Positions 54,713 through 64,000 of a stretch of DNA of 64,000 nucleotides are shown in pieces (position 1 is the first letter of the stretch; the number at the start of each line of letters is the position of its first letter). Source of the stretch: Datisca glomerata (taxonomy: Eukaryota > Streptophyta > Magnoliopsida > Cucurbitales > Datiscaceae). The stretch is taken from contig QANY01000119.1 in assembly GCA_003255025.1 (NCBI GenBank), positions 215,190 through 279,189 on the forward strand, written 5' to 3'. Made by a program: the position numbers and the translations under genes. The notes under the pieces are model-generated. The model was not told the DNA's origin, made no database searches, and saw only the letters and a list, made by a program, of their open reading frames with translations.

Positions 54713-57700
54713 TAGCTCTCGCTTTCCCCATTCCACTATTTCTCTCTCTCTCTCTCGCTCGCTCTATTTTACTCCCTCTTGCTCTCTCTCTCTCATTCAC
54801 TTTCTCTCTATCCCTTTCTCTCTCTCTTGGTTTATTGTTCTCTCCCTCTCTCTTACTCCTTCACTCTCTCCCCCTTGCTATTTCCCTTTCTACACCCTCT
54901 CTCTCTCTCACTCTCACACTCCCCCCTCTCACTATCTCTCTCCCTCCCTCCCTTTATCTCTCTCTCTCTAGCTCTCTCTCTCTCACAAACACACACTTAC
55001 TCTGTTTGTCTCTCTCCCTCACTCTCTCTTGCTCTCTCTCCCCCTCCCACTCTCTCTCTCCCCCTCTCTTTATCTCTGTCTCTATCCCTCCCTCCCCCTC
55101 TCTCTTCCTCTTCCTCTATCTCTTTCTCCATCTCCCTCCCTATCTCTCTCTTTTCCACTCTCTCATTCTCTCTCACTGTCTCTCTTTTCCACTCTCTCAC
55201 TTTCTCTCACTGTCTCTCTCTCTCTCTCACCCTCTCTCTTCTCTCACCATCTCACTTTGTCCCTCTTTCGTTCTCTCTGTCTCTCTCTCTTTATGACTCT
55301 CTCTTGCTCTCTCTCTTTCTCCCGTTCTCTCACTCTCTCCCTCTCACTATCTCTTGCCCTCTCTCTCTCACTTTCACTCTCTCTATTCCCCCCTCGATCA
55401 CTCTCTCCCTCTCTCACTCCCTCCCTCTCTCCCTGCCTCTCCCTCCCACTCTCTCTTCCGCTATCTCACACTACATTTTTTTATCTTTCTCACTATCTTT
55501 CTCTTTCTCTCTCTCTCACACACACTCTCCCCATCTCTCTCTCTCTCACTTTCATACTCTCTCCTTCTCTCAATCTTTTTCTCTCTCTCCCTCTCCCTCT
55601 CTCCCACTCTCTCACCCTCTCTCTCTCAAGCTCGCCTCTCTCTCCCCCTTGACTTCTCTCTCTGTCTCTCTCCCTCTCACTCCCTTGATCTCTCTCTCTT
55701 TCTCTCTCTGTCTCTCTCTCTCCCACTCTCCTCTCTCCCCCTCTCTCTCATTCTCTCACTCTCACCCCCTATTTCTCTTTCTCTCCCTCTCTCTTGTTGT
55801 CTCTCTCTCTTTGGTCATTCTCTTTCTCTCTCCCCCCCTCCCTCTCACTCTCTTCCTCTTTCTCTCTCTCTCTCTTGCTGTCTCCCTTGGCTTGCTCACT
55901 CCCCCGCCCCCTCTCTCCCCCTCTCTATCTCTCCCTCTCTCTCTCTCTCACACTTTCACTCTCTCTATTTCCTCTCTCTCCCTCTCTCACTCTCTCCCTC
56001 TCTCTATCACTTTCAGTCTCTCTCTCTTTTCTCTTTGTATCTCTCTCCCCTCACTCACTGACACACTCTCTCTCCCTCTCTCCCTCTCACTCCCTCCCTC
56101 TCTCCCTCTCACTCCCTCCCCCTCTCTCTCTCTCTTTCGCTCTCTCACCCTCCCTCTCTCTAGCTCTCCTCTCTCTCTCCATCGTTATCTAGCTCTCTCT
56201 TTCTCCATTCCACTATTTCTCTCTCTATCTCTCTCTCGCTCTCTCTCTCCTACTCCCTCTTGCTCTCTCTCATTCCCTTTCTCTCTCCCTTTCTCTCTCT
56301 CGCGGTTTGTCATTCTCTCCCCCTGCTATTTCTCTCTCTGCCCCCGCTCTCTTTCTCACTCTCTCCACCTCTCTCACTATCTCTCTCCCTCCCTCCCTCC
56401 CTGCCTCCCTTTATCTCTCTCTCTCACACACACACACACACTCACTATGTCTATCTCTCTCCCACTCTCTTTATCTCTATCTTCCTCATCCTCTACCTCT
56501 TTCTCAATCTCCCTCTCACTTTCTCCCCCTCCAACTCTTTCTCTCTCTCTCTCTCTATCTGTCTCTTTTCCACTCTCTCACTTTCTCTCACTGTCTTTCT
56601 CTTTTCCACTCTCTCACTGTCTCTCTCTCTCTCACACATTCTCTCTCTCACATACTCTCTCTCACACACACTCTCTCTCTTCTCTCGCCATCTCACTTTG
56701 TCCCTCCTTCGTTCTCTCTATCTCTCTCTCTCTCTTTATGTCTCTCTCTCCCTCTCTCTCTTGCTCTCTCCCTTTCTCACGCTCTCTCCCTCTCACTATC
56801 TTTCGTCCTCTCTCACTCACTTTCACTCTCTCTATTTTCCCCTCGATCTCTCTCTCCCTCTCTCACTCCCTCCCCCTCCCACTCCCTCTCTCTTTTCCTC
56901 TCCCTCTCACACTCACTCTCTTGCTCTCTCTCTAACTTGCACTATCTCTCCTTCCCTTTCTCTCTCTCTTTCTTTCTTTTTGTCTCTCTCTCACTCTCTC
57001 ACCCCCTCTCTCTAGCTCTACTCTTTCTCTCTCTCCCCATTTCACTATCTCTCCCCCCTCTCTGTCTCTCTCTGTATGTCTCGATAGCCCTCTCCCTCTC
57101 CCTCGATCTCTTTCCCCTCTCTCCCCCTCTCATTCTCTTTCTCTCTCTCCCCCTCCCACTCTCTTTCACTCTCTCTATTTCCCTCTCTCTCCCTCTCTCT
57201 CCCTATCTCTTTCTGACTTTCACTCTCTCTATTTCCCTCTCTCTCCCTCTCTTCCTCTCCCTCCTCTATCTTACTTTCACTCTCTCTTATCCCTTTGTCT
57301 CGCTCTCTCACTCACTCACACTGTCTCTCCCCCGCTCTCTCTCTCTTTTTTACTCACTCACTCTCTCTCACTATCTCTCTTCTCTCGCCATCTCACTTTG
57401 TCCCTCTTTCGTTCTCTCTCTCTCTCTATGTCTCTCTCCCTCTCTCCCTCTCTCCCTCTCTCTCTCATGCTCTCTCTCTCTCCCTCTCACTATCTCTCAC
57501 TTTCACTCTCTCTATTTCCCCTCGATCTATCTCCCTCTCTCACGCCCTCCCTCTCTCCATCCCTCTCTCACCCTCCCTCTCTCTCACCCACGCCCTCTCT
57601 CTTTTCCACTCTTTCTCACACTCACTCTCTTGGTCTCTCTCGCTAACTTGCACTACCTCTCCTTCCCTCTCTTTCTATCTCCCTCTCTCTTTCACTTTGT

Positions 57701-58339
57701 CTCTCTCTCTCTCTCACTCTCTCACCCCCTCGCTCATTCTAGCTCTCATCTTTATGGTCTCTCCCCACTTCACTATCTCTCTCTCCCCTCTCTTTGTCTC
57801 TCTCTCTCTGTCTGTCTCAATCGCTCTCTCCCTCTCCCTCGATCTCTCTCCCCCTCTCTCCCCCGTCTCTATCTCCCTCTCTCCCGCCTCCTACTCTCTC
57901 TCTCAGTCACTCACACACTCTCTCTCCCCCTCACTCCCTCTTTCTCTCTCATTCCCTCTCTACCTCTCTCTATCTCTCTTTCTCTCACCCTCCCACTCTC
58001 TAGCTCTCCTCTCTCTCTCTCTCCATCACTATCTCGAACTCTATCTTTCCCCATTGCACTATTTCTCTCTCTATCTCTCTCTGTCCCCCGCTCTCTCTCT
58101 CTCCCTCTCACTCTCTTTCTCTCTCTCTCCCTCCCTCTCACTTTCTATCTCTCCCTCTCTCTCCCTCTCTCCCTCTCGATCAGTTTCACTCTCTCTTTTC
58201 TCTTTGTCTCTCTCTCTCCCTAACTCAATCAGACTCTCTCTCTCCCTCTCTCCCACTCACTCCCTCTCCCCTCCCTCTCTCTCTCACTCTCTCACCCTCC
58301 CTCTCTTTAGCTCTCCTCTCTCTCTCACCATCGTTATCT
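54713..58339 (+). repeat. Region VI dimer 2 (A+B, expanded)
   Basis: The A monomer (54,713-56,189) follows dimer 1 closely. It lacks about 190 bp between CTCTCTTCC (about 55,455) and GCTATCTCACACTAC, which dimer 1 has at 53,345-53,535. The B monomer (from 56,190) is complete and repeats k-l-n (56,545-57,070 and 57,340-57,800). Confidence 0.6.
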
Positions 58340-60330
58340 AGCTCTCTCTCTCACTCCACTATTTCTCTCTCTGTCTCTCTCTCGCTCGCTCTCTCTTACT
58401 CCCTCTTGCTCTCTCTCTCATTCATTTTCTCTCTCCCTTTCTCTCTCTCACGGTTTATTGCCCTCTCCCTATCTCTTGCTCCCTCACTCTCTCCCCCTTG
58501 CTATTTCCCTCTCTCCAGCTTCTCTTTCTCTCATTTTCACTCTCCCCTCCTGTATCACTATCTCTCTCCCTCCCTCCCTCCCTCCCTCCCGTTATCTCTC
58601 TCTCTCTCACTCACACACTCTTGCTCTCTTTCTATCCCTCTCTCCCTATCTCTTTTCCTTTTACTCTATTTCTCTCACAATCTCCCTCCCTCTCCCTCTC
58701 TCTCTCTCTTACTCTCTCTCCCCCGCTCTATCTCTCTTCCTCTCTCTCTCCCCACCCTCTCTCTCCCATTCTCTCTCTCCCCCTCTCTCTCACTCTCCCC
58801 TTTCTTCACTCTCTTGCACTCTCTCTCGTTGTCTCGCTCTCTCCCTCTCACTATCTCTCACTTTCTCTCTCTCACTCTCACTCTATCTATTTCCACCTCG
58901 ACCTGTCTCTCCCTCTCTCTCTCCCTCTGTCTCTCCCCTCCCTTTCTCTCTCTCACTCACTCTCTATCTCTCTCTCGCTAACTCACACTGTCTCTCCTTC
59001 CCTCTCTCTCTCTTTCTCTTTGTCTATCTCTCTCTGTCACTCTCTCACCCCCTCTCTCTAGATCTCCTCTATCTCTCTCCCCATCTCTCTATCTCGTTCT
59101 CTCTCTCCCCTCGCTCTCTGTCTCTCCCTCTGTCTCTCCCCCTCGCAATATCCCTCTCTATCTCTCTATCTCCCGATCCCTCTCCCTCTCTCTCCCCTCT
59201 CTCTCTCATCTCTCTCTCCTTCTCTCGCTCTCTCTCTATCTCACTCTATCTTTCTTTTTCTATCCCTCTGTCTCTCTCTCCCTCATACACTCTCTCCTTC
59301 TCTCTCTCTTTTTCACTGTCGTTCTCTCTCTCACTCTCACTCCCTCACACTCTCTCCTTCTCTCTATGTCTTTATCTCTCTCCCTCCCTCTCTCCTTCAC
59401 CCCCTCTCTCTCTCTCGTTCTCTTAGTCTCTCCCTCTCTCTCTCCCTCTCTCTTTCCCTCTCTCCCCCTTGCTCTCTCTCACTCTCTATCATTGTCTGTC
59501 TATTTCTCTTTATTTCTCTCTCCCTCTCTCTCTTGCACTCTCTCTCTCTCACTCTCTCTCTCTCGTTCTCTCACTCTCTCCCCCCCTCTCTCTCTTTCAC
59601 TCCCTCTCTCTCGCTCTCTCTCTCGTTCTCTCACTCTCTCCCTAACCTCTCTCTTTCACTCCCTCTCTTGCTCTCTCTCTCTCTCTTACCTAGCTCTTCT
59701 CTCTCTCTGCTCCCTCTCCCTCCCTTTCTCTCTCTCTCGCTCCCTCTCCCTCCATTTCTCTCTCTTTTTCGGTCTCTCTTTCTCTCTTTCACACACACAC
59801 ACTCTCTATTTCCATCTCTCTCTCCCCTTCTCTCTCTTTCTCTCTCCCTCAGTCTCCTACTCTCTCTCTCATTCTCTCTCACTCTCCTTATCTTTCTCTC
59901 TCCCTCTCTCTCACTCTCACTCTCCCCCGTTCTCTCTCTCTCATTCCGTGTCTCTCTCTCCATCTCTCTCACTCACCATCTCGCTCTCTCACTTTCTCTC
60001 TTTCTCTCTCTCTATCACTCTCTCCCCCGCTCTATCTCCCACTCTCTCCCTCTCAGTCTTTCTCTTTATCTCTCTCTCTATTCCTCCCTCCCCCTCTCTC
60101 TTCCTCTTCCTCTATCTCTCTCTCTCAATATCCCTCTCTCTCCCTCTCTCACTCTCTCACTCTTTTGCTCACTCTCTTCTCCGCTCTCCCTTTTTCTCCC
60201 ACTCTCTCTCCCTCTCTCTTTCACTTTCTCTATCGCTCTCTCTTTCACTCTATCTTTCCCTCTCTGTCTCTCACTCTCTCTCACTCTCTAGCTCTCTCCC
60301 TCTCACTATGTCTCACTCTCTTTCTCTCTC

Positions 60331-60920
60331 TCACTTTCACTCAATCTATTTTCCCCTGGATCTTTCTCTCCCTCTCTCACTCCCACTCTCTCCCTCTCTC
60401 TCTCTATCTCCTACTCTCTCTCTCTTTTCCTCTCTCATTCTCACTCACTCTCTTTAACTCTCTCGCTAACTCTCACGGTCTCTCCTTCCTTCTCTCCCCC
60501 TCTTTCTCTTTGTCTATCTCTCTCTCACTCTCTCACCCTCTGGCTCTCTACCTCTCCTCTTTCCCTCTCCCTATCTCCCTATCTCGCTCTCTCTCTCTTT
60601 CTCTCTCTCTCTTCACCTATCTCTCCCACTCTCTCTCTCTCTCTCACTTTCACTCAATCTATTTTCCCCTAGATCTGTCTCTCCCTCTCTCACTCCCACT
60701 CCCTCCCTCTCTCTCTCCTAATCTCTCTCTCTTTTCCTCTCTCATTCTCACTCACTCTCTTTAACTCTCTCGCTAACTCGCACGGTCTCTCCTTCCTTCT
60801 CTCTCTCTCTTTCTCTTTGTCTATCTCTCTCTCACTCTCTCACCCTCTGGCTCTCTAGCTCTCCTCTTTCCCTCTCCCTATCTCCCTATCTCGCTCTCTC
60901 TCTCTTTCTCTCTCTCTCTT
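60331..60920 (+). repeat. 313 bp tandem duplication
   Basis: TCACTTTCACTCAATCTATT starts at 60,331 and at 60,644. Both copies run through CTCGCTAACTC(G/T)CACGGTC and CACCCTCTGGCTCTC to CCTATCTCCCTATCTCGC with few differences (CCCCTGGATC against CCCCTAGATC). Confidence 0.85.
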
Positions 60921-61384
60921 TGTCTCTCACCCACTCTCTCTCTCTCTGTTCCCCTCTCTATCCCCCTCATTCTCACACTCTCTCACCCTCCCTCTCTCTC
61001 TGTCACTCTCCCTCCATCTCTATCCTTCTATCCCCCCATTCCTCTCCCTCTCTCTCCTCTTTGTCTCTTTGTCTCTCTCTCTCTCTCCTTCTCTCTCTCT
61101 ATCTCTCTATCTCACTCTATCTTTCCTTCTTTTTCTCTATGTCTCTCTCTCATATATTCTCACCTCTCTCTGTATCACTCTCTCTCTTTGTCATTGTCGT
61201 TCTCTCTCTCACTCTCAGTCTCTCACACTCTCTCCTTCTCTCTATCTCTTTGTCTCTCTCTCCCTCCATTTCTTCCTCTCCCTCTCTTTCTCCCACACCC
61301 CCTCTCTCCCTCCCTCTCTCTCCCTTTCTCTCTATCTCTATCTCTATGTCCCTCGCTCTCTGTCTCTCTCTCACTCTCTCTCAT

Positions 61385-61560
61385 TCCCTCCCTCTCTCCG
61401 TCTCTCTCTCCCTCTCTCCCCCTCCCCCTCTCCCTCTCTCTCTCCCTCTCTCCCCCTACCTCTCTCTCTCTCTCCTTCTCTCCCTCCCTCACTCCCTCTC
61501 CCTCTCCCTCTCTCCCTCTCTCCCTCCCTCTCCCCCTCTCTCTCTCCCTCTCTCTCCCTC
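61385..61560 (+). repeat. C-rich CCCTCT/CCCCCT patch
   Basis: About 175 bases with almost no A or G, dominated by CCCTCT and CCCCTC words (GGGAGA on the other strand). It is one of the purest homopyrimidine stretches and has many runs of three to five C. Confidence 0.7.
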
Positions 61561-61568
61561 TCTCTCTC

Positions 61569-61935
61569 TATTTCCCCCTCTCTCTCTAACTCCCTCTCTC
61601 TTCCTCTCTATCTCTTCCTCTCTCTCTCTCTCACTCTCTCTCTCTCTTTTCCTCTCTCCTACTCTCTCTCTCTCTGCCGCTCTCTCCCTCACTCTCTTTC
61701 ACTCTCTCGATAACTCACACGGTCTCTCCTTTCTTCTCTCTCTCTTTCTCTTTGCCTATTTCCCCCTCTCTCTCTGACTCCCTCTCTTCCTCTCTCTCTT
61801 CCTCTCTCTCTCTCTCTCATTCTCTCTCCATCTCTCTCTTTTCCTCTCTCTCTGCCGCTCTCTCCCTCACTCCCTTTCACTCTCTCACTAACTCGCACGG
61901 TCTCTCCTTCCTTCTCTCTCTCTTTCTCTTTGCCT
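61569..61935 (+). repeat. ~180 bp tandem duplication
   Basis: TATTTCCCCCTCTC starts at 61,569 and 61,757. TCTGCCGCTCTCTCCCTCAC occurs at 61,673 and 61,851. CACGGTCTCTCC occurs at 61,718 and 61,897. The period is 178 bp, with a 10 bp indel early in the unit. Confidence 0.8.
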
Positions 61936-62632
61936 ATCTCTCCCTCTCTCTCTCTCACTCTCCCACCCTCTCTGGCTCTCCTCTTTCTCTCTCCCCATCT
62001 CCGTATCTCACCCTCTCTCCCTTTGCTCTCTGTCTCCCTCACCCTCTCCCTCCCTCTGTCTTTCCCCCTCTCAATCTCCCTCTCTATCTCTCTATCTCCC
62101 CATTCCTCTCCCTCTCTCTCTCCTCTCTCTATGTAACTCTCTCCTTCTATCTCTGTCTCTCTCCTTCTCTCTCAATCTCCCTCTCTGTCTCTCTCTATCT
62201 CCACATTCCTCTCCCTCTCTCTCTTTCTCTTTCTCTCTTTCCCGACGTTCTCTCTCTCTCTTTATCTCTCACCCACACTCTCTCTCCATTTATCTCTCTC
62301 CCCCCCGCTCTCACACTCTCTCTCGCCCTCCCTCTCTCTCTCTCTCTCACTCTCCCTCCCTATCTATTTGTCTATCTCCCCATTCCTCTCCCTCCCTCTC
62401 CTCTCTGTCTGTCTCTCTCTCTCTCCTTCTCTCTCTTTCGCTCTCTCTCTCCCAATCTCACTCTATCTTTCCTTCATTTTCTCTATATCTCTCTCTCATA
62501 CATTCTCTCCTCTCTCTCTCTCTTTCTAACTGTCGTTCTCTCTCTCACTCGCAGTCTCTCACACCCTCTCCTTCTCTCTATCTCTTTGTCTCTCTCTCTC
62601 CCTCCCTTTTGTCCCTCTCCCTCTCTCTCTCT

Positions 62633-62705
62633 CACACCCTCTCTCTAGCTCTCCTCTCTTTCTCTCTCTCGCTCTCTCTCACACCCTCTCTCTAGCTCTC
62701 TTTCC
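62633..62705 (+). repeat. 47 bp tandem duplication in a module c relative
   Basis: CACACCCTCTCTCTAGCTCT starts at 62,633 and 62,680. The word is the region VII form of module c (CACACCGTCTTTCTCTAGC). Confidence 0.8.
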
Positions 62706-63720
62706 CTCTCTCTCTCTCTATCTCTCTCTCCCTTGCTCTATGTCCTTATCTCTCTCGTTCTCTCCCTCTCTCCTCTCTCTCCCTCTCTCCCCCTACCTCT
62801 ATCTTTCTCTCTCTCCCACTCCCTCCCTCTCCCACTCCCTCTCTCCCCCCTCTCTCTCCCTCACACTCTTTCCCTCTCTCTCTCCCTCACTCTCTCTATT
62901 TCCCCCTCTCTCCCACTCTCTCTCCCTTTCTATCTTTTCCTCCTTCTCCCTCTCTCATTCTCTCTCTCTCTCCCTCTCTCTCTTTTCTTCTCTCCCACAC
63001 TCTCTCTCTCTCGTGCTCTCTCCATGTCTCTTTCTCTCCTTCTCTCCCTCTTCCTCTCTCTCTCTCCGTCCCTCTCTCGCTCTATCCCTCTCTCCCACCA
63101 CTCTTACTCTCCCCCTCCATCTCCCCCTCCATCTCTCCGTCTCTCTCACTCTTCCTCTGTCTCTCTCTCCCACTCTCTCCCTCTTTCTCTCCCACTCCCT
63201 CTCTCTTTTCCCCTCTCTCTCTATCTCTCTCTCGCTAACTCCAACTGTCTCTCCTTCCCTCTCTCTTTCTCTTTGTCTCTCTCTCACTCTCACACCCTTT
63301 CTCTCTTTAGCTCTCCTCTTTCTCTCTCTCCCCATTTCACGATCCCTCTCTCCCCTCTCTCTCTCACTCTGTCTGTCTGAATTGTTCTCTCTCCCACACT
63401 CACTCTCTCCATCTCTATCTCTATATCTCCCCATTCCTCTCCCTCTCTCTCCTCTCTCTCGCTCTCTCTATCTCCCTGTCTCTTTCCCGCTATCTCACTC
63501 TATCTTTTTTTCTCTTCCTCACTGTCTTTCTCTCTCTCTCTCACTCACTCTCTAATTCTCTCTCTCTTTCTCTCTTTCTTACTGTCGTTCTCTCTCTCTC
63601 TCACTCACTCACTCTCTCACACTATCTCCATCTCTCTATCTCTTTGTCTCTCTCTCCCTCTCTATCTTTCTCACTCTCTCACCCCACTATCTCTCTCTCC
63701 GACTCTCTCTGTCTCTCCCT

Positions 63721-63840
63721 CTCTCACTACCTCTCTCCCTCTCTCACTCCCTCTCTCACTCCCTCTCTCACTCCCTCTCTCTGCCTCCCTCTCTCCCTAT
63801 CCCTCTCTCTGTCTCCCTCTCTCCCTATCCCTCTCTCTCT
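63721..63840 (+). repeat. 12 bp (CTCTCACTCCCT)n and 28 bp minisatellites
   Basis: CTCTCACTCCCT is repeated three times after two variants (63,721-63,781). It is followed by a 28 bp unit with CTCCCTATCCCTCTC at 63,793 and 63,821. Both are nearly perfect, so they are young. Confidence 0.8.
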
Positions 63841-63844
63841 CTCC

Positions 63845-63912
63845 CACATACCTTCTTTCTCTAGCTCTCCTCTCTCTGTCTCTCCCTCCCCCTTGATTTC
63901 TCTATCTCTGTC
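63845..63912 (+). repeat. Module c copy at the right edge
   Basis: CACATACCTTCTTTCTCTAG, CTCTCCTCTC and CCCCTTGATTTCTCTATCTC reproduce module c of region V. This shows the region V family continues towards or beyond the right end of the window. Confidence 0.75.
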
Positions 63913-64000
63913 TCTTTCTCCCTAACTTTCTCTCTGTCTCTTTCTCCCCCCTCTCTCTCTCACTCTCTCTCTTTCTCTCTCCCTCTCTCTCATTCTCTCA

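Larger units (their letters stand above)
51955..58339 (+). repeat. Region VI: diverged higher-order array with alternating A/B subtypes
   Basis: Module a is here CAATC(A/G)CTCTCTCCC..CCCCATTCCT, and module b is GCTATCTCACACTATC or GCTATCTCACACTACATTTT. The h module has two forms that alternate strictly along the sequence: A (GTTTATTG) at 52,746, 54,838 and 58,454, and B (GTTTGTCA) at 54,250 and 56,306. CAAGCTCGCC followed by CCTTGACTTC (52,250; 53,720; 55,627) is diagnostic. Similar words at 22.3-23.1 kb link it to the end of region IV. Confidence 0.75.
58340..64000 (+). repeat. Region VII: strongly diverged CT array with fresh local duplications
   Basis: An A type h module (58,454) opens the region. 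Module n variants (CGCTAACTC(G)CAC(T/G)GTC) occur at about 58,976; 60,467; 60,771; 61,707; 61,889; and 63,234 with CGCTAACTCCAACTGTC. Module b relatives (CTCACTCTATCTTTC..CACTGTCGTTCTC) occur at about 59,240, 61,110, 62,455 and 63,495. Module c reappears at 63,845. The order is poorly kept, suggesting an old part of the array. No gene is visible. Confidence 0.75.

Noticed and set aside
1..64000. Sequencing or assembly artefact as a full explanation of the CT sequence
   Set aside because: The ordered landmarks, private variants, subfamily-specific bases and a unique island argue for real DNA. Local order near the three N positions remains open to doubt.

Overview
This window is almost entirely one polypyrimidine array. 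About nine bases in ten on the + strand are C or T (estimated by eye), and the CT-rich strand never switches to the other strand over 64 kb. I see no protein-coding gene, tRNA, rRNA, CRISPR array or promoter that I can support. The many long open frames are an artefact of composition: TAA, TAG and TGA all need a purine on the + strand, so CT-rich DNA reads as Leu-Ser/Pro/Phe strings on + and as Glu-Arg/Gly/Lys strings on -. The only ordinary sequence is a ~380 bp island at about 3,913-4,295. Its right half reads as a decayed fragment of a LINE (non-LTR retrotransposon) ORF2 at the start of the reverse-transcriptase region, in a form I associate with plant L1-type elements. The best guess is a nuclear chromosome of a seed plant, probably with a large repeat-rich genome. 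This rests on one short fragment and is tentative.

The array is not a simple microsatellite. Rare A- and G-containing words inside the CT background act as landmarks and show that it is built from long, degenerate, tandemly amplified units. Region I (1-3,912) has two and a part copies of a 1.6-1.9 kb unit, cut off by the island. Region II (4,296-11,220) is irregular, with local minisatellites and CA tracts. Region III (11,220-19,870) has ten copies of a landmark (CTATCTATCTCGCTC family) at multiples or fractions of ~0.77 kb. Region IV (19,870-23,510) is mixed and carries copies of a block also found in region II. Region V (23,511-51,954) has 19 anchors (CAACCTCTGTC...CATTCATGTCCC) whose complete repeat is ~1.75-1.80 kb. 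I name its modules a to m, with a module n in longer units. Region VI (51,955-58,339) is a diverged relative of V in which two h-module subtypes alternate A-B-A-B-A. Region VII (58,340-64,000) is a further diverged mixture with recent short tandem duplications.

Many units are shortened, doubled or chimeric, and the joins fall where two modules share a CT-rich word. This is the pattern expected of unequal crossing-over or replication slippage between misaligned copies. Three single N positions (10,893; 21,471; 45,156) are present. Two of them sit exactly at the edge of a duplicated block, so part of the local order could be an assembly effect. Module key for region V: a CAACCTCTGTC..CATTCATGTCCC; b GCTATCCCGCTCTATC..CACTGTTGTTCTC; c CACACCGTCTTTCTCTAGC..CTCCTCCTTGATTTC; d CTCTTCCCCCGCTC..CTACCTTTGTC plus a CA tract; e TTGTTGTCTCTCTCGCCTTG; f CTTTTCTCTTTGTC..CACACTGACTCACAC; g CCATCACTATCTCGTTC..CCCCATTCCACTATTTC; h CATTCCCTTTCTC..CAGTTTCTCGCTC; i CTCACTATTTC..CTTTATCACTCAC plus a CA tract; j CTTCCTCTTCCTC..CTCAATCTCCC; k TTTTCCACTC..CACCATCTCACTTTGTCC; l CTGACTATCTCTCACC..CCCCCTCGATCTC; m CACTCACTCTCTAGCTC..CCCTCGCTCTCTGTC; n CACTAACTCGCACTATC..CTCTGGCTCTCC.
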